From positions 1 through 62,607 of the forward strand of contig NZ_JAQVBV010000031.1 in the NCBI RefSeq assembly GCF_028690125.1: a DNA stretch of 62,607 nt, written 5' to 3'. Positions 57,791 to 62,607 of this stretch are shown here, one piece after another. How positions within the stretch are numbered: the stretch's first letter is position 1; each line of letters begins with the position of its first letter. The notes under the pieces are model-generated. The model saw only the letters and a program-made list of their open reading frames with translations, was not told the DNA's origin and made no database searches. The DNA is from Bacteroides sp. (GTDB lineage Bacteria > Bacteroidota > Bacteroidia > Bacteroidales > Bacteroidaceae). A program made the position numbers and the translations under genes.

Positions 57791-58187
57791 ATGCCTACCA
57801 ACTCTCCAATAGGCCTCCTGGGTATGGTTTTTACCCCCCAAAAGTATCGGCTTTTTCAAATATACCTATTGGAGTACTGGTGTTTGGTATTGGTGATTGG
57901 TGTGTACCTATTTTCAAAATATTCTGAATTATCAGTTTAGGCTAATTAGGAAGTATGAGCTTCTCCTTCAATAACCTAAGTATTCGTGCCGTTTGTAGCG
58001 TCCATTAGGCAGGACCAGGAACCCATTTGCACTCAAAGCCGTTAGGTTTTACCTACCTACCATTTGCACTTTGCCAGCAAAAAAGCCTACCAAGTGTGCG
58101 TGCTCGGTAGACTTTTGTGCATTATTTTTGAAAGTGTCGGTTTTGACCCCATGAAAACACCCATTTTGTTAAAATACCTATTGGTGC
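57791..58187. other. Noncoding region between early pair and small terminase
   Basis: About 400 bases with no gene. It has one AATATTCTGAATTATCAG copy (57912), two TTTGCACT units (58031, 58063) preceded by GGACCAGGAACC and CTACCTACC, and the small-terminase terminator at 58086-58113. Confidence 0.65.
58081..58113 (-). terminator. Terminator after the small terminase gene
   Basis: CTACC and GGTAG arms (58107-58111 and 58086-58090) extended by neighbouring pairs, then CTTTTTTG on the minus strand. Confidence 0.65.
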
Positions 58188-58754
58188 TTAATCTTTGAGG
58201 CAATCTTCTCCGGTAAATTTAACAGTTTCGTTCATATTTACCGTTGTTTCATTGAATCCTTGCATTTTGTTCAGCTCTGCTACCGCTTGGGTTATTCCCA
58301 TATTGTGGATATTGGTCATTCTGCGTTTTTTCATCTTCTCAACCAGCTGTTTTGCCAAGGAAGCCTGCCTTCTTTCATCGTCACAAGCCTCGTATTCCTC
58401 CAATATCTGTGCGGTTTCTGTGTCAAATGCCGCTGCAATTCTTTCCATTTCCTGTTGGTTCTTGTCAATGACGAATTTGAGCTTTTCTATGGAGTTTTCC
58501 CTTGTCCAAAGTGCCTGAATATTGCCATTACTCCTTATGGCTTCTCCAATTTCCTTAATCCTATCCTTAATATAGCCTTTTTGCATCATACACCAAGCTG
58601 CCATATCCATTGACCTCTCTGCTAAATAAGTCTTATGAGGGTATGCTCGTAAGAAGGCTTGTCTTTGTGTTAAGTGGTCTACTGCTATTGCTTGACAGAA
58701 TACTTCCTCTTGTTCTGTTATTTGGTTTATTGAGCTATGTCTAAACTTTGCCAT
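58188..58754 (-). CDS. terS: Terminase small subunit
   Basis: A 188-residue protein. The N-terminal helix-turn-helix part has FCQAIAVDHLTQRQAFLRAY and a later IKDRIKEIGEAI, as in phage small terminases. The middle is a coiled coil for oligomerisation. It lies 2.8 kb upstream of terL in the direction of transcription, with the repeat-rich region between them. AGGGAGGAAG before the ATG. Confidence 0.8.
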   Translation of the reverse strand: MAKFRHSSINQITEQEEVFCQAIAVDHLTQRQAFLRAYPHKTYLAERSMDMAAWCMMQKGYIKDRIKEIGEAIRSNGNIQALWTRENSIEKLKFVIDKNQQEMERIAAAFDTETAQILEEYEACDDERRQASLAKQLVEKMKKRRMTNIHNMGITQAVAELNKMQGFNETTVNMNETVKFTGEDCLKD

Positions 58755-58806
58755 TGTATCTTCCTCCCTTAATTCTTTGCCCGGTTTTTTATTTTTTTCT
58801 ATCTCT

Positions 58807-58835
58807 ATTATATACGGTATTTTGCCTATTGTCTA
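58807..58835 (-). promoter_or_regulatory. Sigma-70-like promoter of terS
   Basis: TAGACA, 17 bases, TATAAT on the minus strand: 5 of 6 and 6 of 6 matches. Confidence 0.8.
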
Positions 58836-58861
58836 ATTTGTCTGACTATTGTAATTTTGGC

Positions 58862-58891
58862 TAAAAAAGAAGCACCCTGTTAAGAGTGCTT
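58862..58891 (-). terminator. Terminator after the Lys/Ala-rich protein gene
   Basis: AAGCAC and GTGCTT with a ten-base loop, then CTTTTTTAG on the minus strand. Confidence 0.8.
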
Positions 58892-58910
58892 TTATATAGG
58901 TTATTTCTTA

Positions 58911-59570
58911 TTAACTTACTTTTACTTCCGCCGGAACTTTTTCTTCTTTTGCTTTCTTTTCTACTTTCTCTTTTACCGGTTTTGGTTTTTCTACTCTCGG
59001 ATACATCGTTTTTAGCATATCGAGCAAGGTTATTGCGTTACTTCCTTCGAGTATTCCTAATTTTGCTTTGAATGGGTGGTGATATCCTTTCTTCTCATAT
59101 GCTAAGCCGATTTTGTCTGCATCCTCCGGCCTGATTGATATGAAGTTTGGCGAAATGTATAGTACCTTGATTTCTTTATATGATACGAAGAACTGGTTTG
59201 GACCGTCTTTTGATTTTTTAATGCTCATATCCGGGTAATTGTCTACATAGGCTCTTACACTTGTTAGGACTCCTGCTGTTGGTACAACCTTTACTGTTAC
59301 TTCTTTAGGTTTTTTCTCTTTTTTCTCTTTTACCGGTTCTGCTTCTTTTACAGGTTCTACGGTCGGAATTGCCTCGAGGATTGCTTCTGCTTCTTTTAAG
59401 GTCATTTCTTTCTCTACTGGTTGCTCAACGATTTTTACGGTTTCTTTTACTACTGGGGTTTGTGACAAGTCAGCTTGTTCTACCTTACCAACCGACACCG
59501 CTTTTGCACCCTTTGCACTTTTTGCACCTTTTTCCACTTTTGCTGTTTTAATTCCTGATGGTTTTGTCAT
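58911..59570 (-). CDS. Lys/Ala/Glu-rich early protein with a central folded domain
   Basis: A 219-residue protein. Residues 1-90 and 195-219 are low complexity (VEKGAKSAKGAKAV; VKEKKEKKPKE; VEKPKPVKEKVEKKAK). The middle (about 95-190) is folded: GVLTSVRAYVDNYPDMSIKK and FISIRPEDADKIGLAYEKKG. Such tails resemble nucleoid-binding proteins, but the core is unknown. GTAGGGGAC is the only binding site visible. Confidence 0.65.
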   Translation of the reverse strand: MTKPSGIKTAKVEKGAKSAKGAKAVSVGKVEQADLSQTPVVKETVKIVEQPVEKEMTLKEAEAILEAIPTVEPVKEAEPVKEKKEKKPKEVTVKVVPTAGVLTSVRAYVDNYPDMSIKKSKDGPNQFFVSYKEIKVLYISPNFISIRPEDADKIGLAYEKKGYHHPFKAKLGILEGSNAITLLDMLKTMYPRVEKPKPVKEKVEKKAKEEKVPAEVKVS

Positions 59571-59659
59571 TTTTTGTCCCCTACTTTCGTATTTTATTTT
59601 TTAGAGCCTTGGTCTAACTGCTCTGTGAGGTACTCGCTCGCAAGTGCCCCACACAACCT

Positions 59660-59959
59660 TTAGTCTATTACATACCTTGCAATTTCTTCATAATCCACAT
59701 CTAAATAATCTCCTAGGTCAACTGATAGTCCGTTGTAACTATCCTCTATTATTAGTTCTCCATCTTCTGTTATCAGATTATTAGCTCCGTCACCGTATTG
59801 TTCGCTCTCCCACAATTCATAGAATTTATCATTGTAGGTTGCTTCCGCAATTTTGTACCAAGTTCCTACATGACCTTGAAATACTGTGAGGTCTTTCAGA
59901 ATATCTTGCTTGCTTACCTCAGGTACTGCTTGTTTTCTTTTCGGTCTAACGGTTGGCAT
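59660..59959 (-). CDS. Acidic early protein
   Basis: A 99-residue protein. A basic start (MPTVRPKRKQA) and a strongly acidic rest (GELIIEDSYNGLSVDLGDYL). Behind early promoter copy D. No family recognised; a DNA-mimic reading is possible but unproven. Confidence 0.65.
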   Translation of the reverse strand: MPTVRPKRKQAVPEVSKQDILKDLTVFQGHVGTWYKIAEATYNDKFYELWESEQYGDGANNLITEDGELIIEDSYNGLSVDLGDYLDVDYEEIARYVID

Positions 59960-60021
59960 GGTGTATTTCCCCTTTCGTCCTTTGGTGTCTTGAAAGAGCC
60001 CTGCACTTCTCTCTTTCTACT

Positions 60022-60069
60022 TATAGTATAGCAGGCGAAACTGGGATAGTCACGAACTTCATGGCACCC
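60022..60069 (-). promoter_or_regulatory. Early promoter, copy D
   Basis: -10 TATACT (60025-60030), GTTTCGCCTGC before it and GGGTGCCATGAAGTTC further up (minus). A leader hairpin (GAAAGAG with CTCTTTC) follows. Confidence 0.75.
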
Positions 60070-60102
60070 AGTTTTCGCAAATTATACACAATTCACTTCA
60101 GG

Positions 60103-60381
60103 TTAAATAGCGATTGACTTGTTATCATAACCTGCGGTGCAAGAGTACATATAACCTAATTTTTTCATTTTTGCGTATTCAGTATTAGGTTGGCCTGGTA
60201 TACAGCGACTATATATATTGTCGTGCATCTGTAAGGAGACTAATACATTTCTATCCTCGATTTCTTTCAGTACCTCAATCTTTCTCGGTTCGCTCATTTC
60301 TTTAGCGATGTTGGAAACTGCTTTGAAGGTGAATGTCATTAGCTCGTCTAAAGTGTAGTGGTCGGCGTTTACGATTTTCAT
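60103..60381 (-). CDS. Small early protein
   Basis: A 92-residue protein (MKIVNADHYTLDELMTFTFK) with helix then CTAGYDN end. Behind copy E. No family recognised. Confidence 0.65.
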   Translation of the reverse strand: MKIVNADHYTLDELMTFTFKAVSNIAKEMSEPRKIEVLKEIEDRNVLVSLQMHDNIYSRCIPGQPNTEYAKMKKLGYMYSCTAGYDNKSIAI

Positions 60382-60448
60382 AAAATAACCCTCTTTCGTG
60401 TTGATAAATTAGTAGGCGAATAGCGATATGCTATCTTTCTACATCTTT

Positions 60449-60493
60449 AGTATAACAGGCGAAAGAGGGAAATAGAAGAACATTACATAACCC
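60449..60493 (-). promoter_or_regulatory. Early promoter, copy E
   Basis: -10 TATACT (60449-60454), CTTTCGCCTGT before it and GGGTTATGTAATGTTC further up (minus). Leader hairpin ATAGC / GCTAT follows. Confidence 0.75.
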
Positions 60494-60511
60494 AATTGTC
60501 TGAATATTTAC

Positions 60512-60922
60512 TTATCCTATTAAGAGTAGTTGGTCTATTATCCGCTCTACCTCTCGGCGTACCTCGTACTGTGTCCTAACTTTTCCGTGCATAAATACAT
60601 CAGGCCAATCCTCTTCACGCTTACCACGCTTACCGAAGTATTCAAGCAATTCGGGGTCCTTGGCGTCATTTAAGTGGGCACAATCGAACCCTATCCAGTA
60701 AAGTTCCTCACCTTCGTCTTTTATCGGATAGTCAGGGCTGAGTTTGCCAAAAGTTAATCCTCCATGACATTTAACTGGTATGTCATCGTAATCCTCTCCG
60801 TAATACACATCGCCTTTTGGCAACCCGACATACCCACACCGATGCCCCATTGCGTTACCGACTACCACACCCCTAAACCCCCGATAAAGAAAGTTCTCCT
60901 CAACAATAAATTGCTTGTCCAT
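60512..60922 (-). CDS. Conserved phage protein
   Basis: A 136-residue protein. GHRCGYVGLPKGDVYYGEDY, CHGGLTFGK and LYWIGFDCAHLND form a pattern common to many Bacillota phages (family role unknown). The Cys/His positions could bind metal. Last gene of the operon that runs from promoter C across the ends. Confidence 0.75.
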   Translation of the reverse strand: MDKQFIVEENFLYRGFRGVVVGNAMGHRCGYVGLPKGDVYYGEDYDDIPVKCHGGLTFGKLSPDYPIKDEGEELYWIGFDCAHLNDAKDPELLEYFGKRGKREEDWPDVFMHGKVRTQYEVRREVERIIDQLLLIG

Positions 60923-60975
60923 TGTATCTACCCCTTTTCTTATATACCCCTAAGGACCTTCCGGCCCTTTGCACT

Positions 60976-61251
60976 TTACGCCCTTTCAAATTGTTTCCTT
61001 AGTTTTTCATACTGTTCCTTATCATCCTGTTCCTTCTTTTGTTTTAGCAAGGCATCAAAATCTTGGGTTTCAAAGTTTGAATCCGTAATGTGTGTCCCTG
61101 TCCCGCCATTGAAGTCATATTTATAAATCCAAATTTCCCAATTTTCCTCGCCAACCTTTTTAGATATTTCTAAATGATTATCCCTCTTGGCTACTGCCCA
61201 TTCGTGTAACCTTTCCATCAATTCTTGCGTAAAATTTTTATCGGATAACAT
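60976..61251 (-). CDS. Small charged early protein
   Basis: A 91-residue protein (MLSDKNFTQELMERLHEWAV) with a charged helical end. ATG 61251 follows GGGAGG. No family recognised. Confidence 0.65.
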   Translation of the reverse strand: MLSDKNFTQELMERLHEWAVAKRDNHLEISKKVGEENWEIWIYKYDFNGGTGTHITDSNFETQDFDALLKQKKEQDDKEQYEKLRKQFERA

Positions 61252-61267
61252 AATAAAATCCCTCCCT

Positions 61268-61594
61268 TTATATTGTTTCAACACCAAATTTTACCGGAAT
61301 ATTCGCTATTTTTCTTGCGATAGGGCCGTCATCTTTTATGGTGTGAACCCACTCAGAATATAAGTTGTTATCCTCTCCGCATACTAAATTACCTGGCCGT
61401 TCCAGCGGACAATGTTTGCAACATTCTGAACAACCATCCTCAGCCATTTTCTCCGCGTCATAGACACAGGCAAAACAACAGTTTTCAACCAACTTTCCAT
61501 TCCACCCCGGCCACTCGTGTTTTAAACTTCCCGGATTGTCTGCTAACCAGTTCCACAACTCTTTATGTTTGGTGTGGTTAAATTTAACACTCAT
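61268..61594 (-). CDS. Cysteine-rich early protein, paralogue 1
   Basis: A 108-residue protein sharing KHKELWNWLADNPG, then WPGW and CCFACVYD with its upstream neighbour. It has nine cysteines, including CSECCKHC, fit for a metal or Fe-S centre. Four-base overlap with the neighbour. Confidence 0.7.
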   Translation of the reverse strand: MSVKFNHTKHKELWNWLADNPGSLKHEWPGWNGKLVENCCFACVYDAEKMAEDGCSECCKHCPLERPGNLVCGEDNNLYSEWVHTIKDDGPIARKIANIPVKFGVETI

Positions 61595-61998
61595 TCCGTT
61601 TCAACTCCTTCTCTAACCGGTAATTCTGCTATATCCCGAGCAAGCGCCTCGGCTCTTGCTGCATACACCCCATCAACATCAAGGCAGCGGCTACATTTGT
61701 CATTAACATTATCCCATTCACTAAATATGCTACCAGTATCACAACAGGTTCTAAATGTTCCCCATAATAGCGGGCAAGTTTCCTCACAAACCTCAGGATT
61801 AAAATCATATGCGTATTTCCCTGTTGCCAATCTGTGCTCCTTAGAATACTGACAGGCGAAACAGTTGTTGTCAGGATAAATCTCAGGGTCATAATCTTCA
61901 ATATCGTACCAGCCCGGCCAGTCTTCTTTAAACTGCCCCGGATTATCTGCTAACCAATTCCATAACTCTCTGTGTTTGGTTAAATCGAAAGTTGGCAT
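61591..61998 (-). CDS. Cysteine-rich early protein, paralogue 2
   Basis: A 135-residue protein: KHRELWNWLADNPG, WPGW, NCFACQYS, later CEETCPLL, TCCDTG and CSRCLD. Tandem duplication with 61268-61594, with a longer middle. No family recognised. Confidence 0.7.
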   Translation of the reverse strand: MPTFDLTKHRELWNWLADNPGQFKEDWPGWYDIEDYDPEIYPDNNCFACQYSKEHRLATGKYAYDFNPEVCEETCPLLWGTFRTCCDTGSIFSEWDNVNDKCSRCLDVDGVYAARAEALARDIAELPVREGVETE

Positions 61999-62324
61999 TT
62001 ATCTTTCCCCCAATCTTTTCTTTCCTCTGTTATCTTTTGGATACTTGTTTTGTTACCTTTCAAGGGTTTAATGTACTGCAGGTTATAAGTTTTTCGGTCG
62101 AATATATTTGTTGCTGAATAAATCCTAACCTCAATAACATCTTTTGCCCAACTCCATTTGCTTATTCTATTCTTAACACCGCGAAGTGTTTTTAGGTCGT
62201 GTATAATCTGGCAATAATCACTTCCTAAGGGATTATAATAATACGGTTCGCACTCAACAAACTGGTTTTCCGCTTCGTCAAACTTGTCGGTTCTTTCTAT
62301 ATAACCTTCAACTATGAATACCAT
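61980..62324 (-). CDS. Unknown early protein
   Basis: A 114-residue protein (MVFIVEGYIERTDKFDEAEN). ATG 62324 follows GGGGG at nine bases. The ending overlaps the Cys-rich gene by 19 bases. No family recognised. A TTTGCACT motif covers its start (62322). Confidence 0.65.
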   Translation of the reverse strand: MVFIVEGYIERTDKFDEAENQFVECEPYYYNPLGSDYCQIIHDLKTLRGVKNRISKWSWAKDVIEVRIYSATNIFDRKTYNLQYIKPLKGNKTSIQKITEERKDWGKDKCQLSI

Positions 62325-62340
62325 TTGCACTCGCCCCCTT

Positions 62341-62607
62341 TCAAAGGTCTGTTCTTATAAAATCTTCGAGGTGTTGTCTATTGTTGTCGGCTATAAAGTA
62401 TGCTCTACCTGTTTTTCTTGTGTACCTTATTGTGCTTACTCTGCGTTTGCCTGCGGTATTACCATTATAGTAACGATACACTACTTTATCATACGGTCCG
62501 CTGTGGTCTATCCCAATAATTCCGTATCCCCCGAATTGTGTCATTTGTTTATAGACTAAAACTTTTTCATTTAGGGTTGATATATCCTTTGGTTGAATGT
62601 GTAATCC
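62341..62607 (-). CDS. Small early protein, right-end copy, 5' end cut by window edge
   Basis: It gives the C-terminal part of the gene begun at 1-269, ending FIRTDL and a stop at 62341. Compared with the left copy two residues differ (T for R, H for R). The N-terminal codons up to about residue five lie beyond the window but can be read from the left copy. Confidence 0.75.
   Translation of the reverse strand, partial: GLHIQPKDISTLNEKVLVYKQMTQFGGYGIIGIDHSGPYDKVVYRYYNGNTAGKRRVSTIRYTRKTGRAYFIADNNRQHLEDFIRTDL
62351..62607. repeat. Imperfect direct terminal repeat, right copy
   Basis: Matches 1-257 with 9 substitutions. See the left copy for positions. Confidence 0.9.

Noticed and set aside
59505..59530. 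TTTGCACC/TTTGCACTTT runs inside the Lys/Ala-rich gene
   Set aside because: They reflect repeated Lys-Ala codons (AKSAKGA) on the other strand, not members of the iteron family.
1..62607. tRNA or rRNA genes
   Set aside because: No cloverleaf with a GTTC-type T arm and matching acceptor stem could be found by eye; a dedicated scan would settle it.

Overview
This window is essentially one complete genome of a virulent-type, contractile-tailed (myovirus) bacteriophage. The evidence is a terminase/portal/gpE-like capsid block, a sheath and tube pair, a PBSX-like baseplate set (LysM, XkdQ-like hub, gp25-like, baseplate J), a lysis cassette, and a large replication region. I found no integrase, CI-type repressor, CRISPR array or tRNA. 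Gene families, TTG/GTG starts with strong GGAGG sites and low GC fit a Bacillota host. A likely spanin pair (one lipoprotein-like, one membrane-anchored) hints at a host with an outer membrane, such as the Negativicutes; this is an inference. The two ends carry a 257-bp direct repeat that differs at 9 positions, so the natural unit is probably a circular map of about 62,350 bp whose ends overlap.

Layout. Apart from two small plus-strand groups (967-1508, 57409-57752) and one isolated plus-strand gene (56090-56560), everything is read leftward. In transcription order the map runs: terminase large subunit and portal (55.4-52.4 kb); scaffold, decoration, capsid and connectors (52.3-47.9 kb); sheath, tube, frameshifted chaperone and short tape measure (47.9-43.6 kb); baseplate and fibres (43.6-34.2 kb); holins, amidase and spanins (34.1-32.2 kb). 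Then come the SNF2 helicase, the replication initiator, ThyX, a DnaC-like loader, DnaB, primase, a sigma factor, an SSB-like protein and PolA (31.6-18.9 kb). Next is a DNA 7-deazaguanine modification island (18.8-14.3 kb: a QueD-like protein, an unknown, a glycosyltransferase, DpdA, QueD, QueE, FolE). It is followed by the sliding clamp, Cas4-like and RecU-like nucleases, RecA (14.3-9.6 kb), and a clamp loader made of DnaX, delta' and delta (7-3 kb). Small early genes span the ends (61.3-58.9 kb and 62.3 kb through 1.5 kb), with the small terminase at 58.2-58.8 kb.

Regulation can be read from the DNA. Five near-identical early promoters with leader hairpins sit around the join of the two ends. 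Five copies of a different, very strict promoter (TTTAAGGA, 11 bp, TTCAATATATTAT) precede replication and modification operons and are candidate targets of the phage sigma factor. Several sigma-70-like promoters drive the terminase, the small terminase, the initiator, the sigma gene and the SNF2 helicase. The noncoding block at 55.4-58.2 kb is full of iteron-like repeats, and the initiator gene itself contains 22-bp iterons.

The most striking element is in dnaX. A 305-residue intein interrupts the Walker B motif. Inside the intein coding sequence lies a complete Vsr/EDxHD-type endonuclease gene in a different reading frame, with its own Shine-Dalgarno sequence. Other notable points are a spanin-like pair whose start codons overlap as AUGUG, a canonical -1 frameshift signal in the tail chaperone, and a glycosyltransferase fused into the deazaguanine operon.
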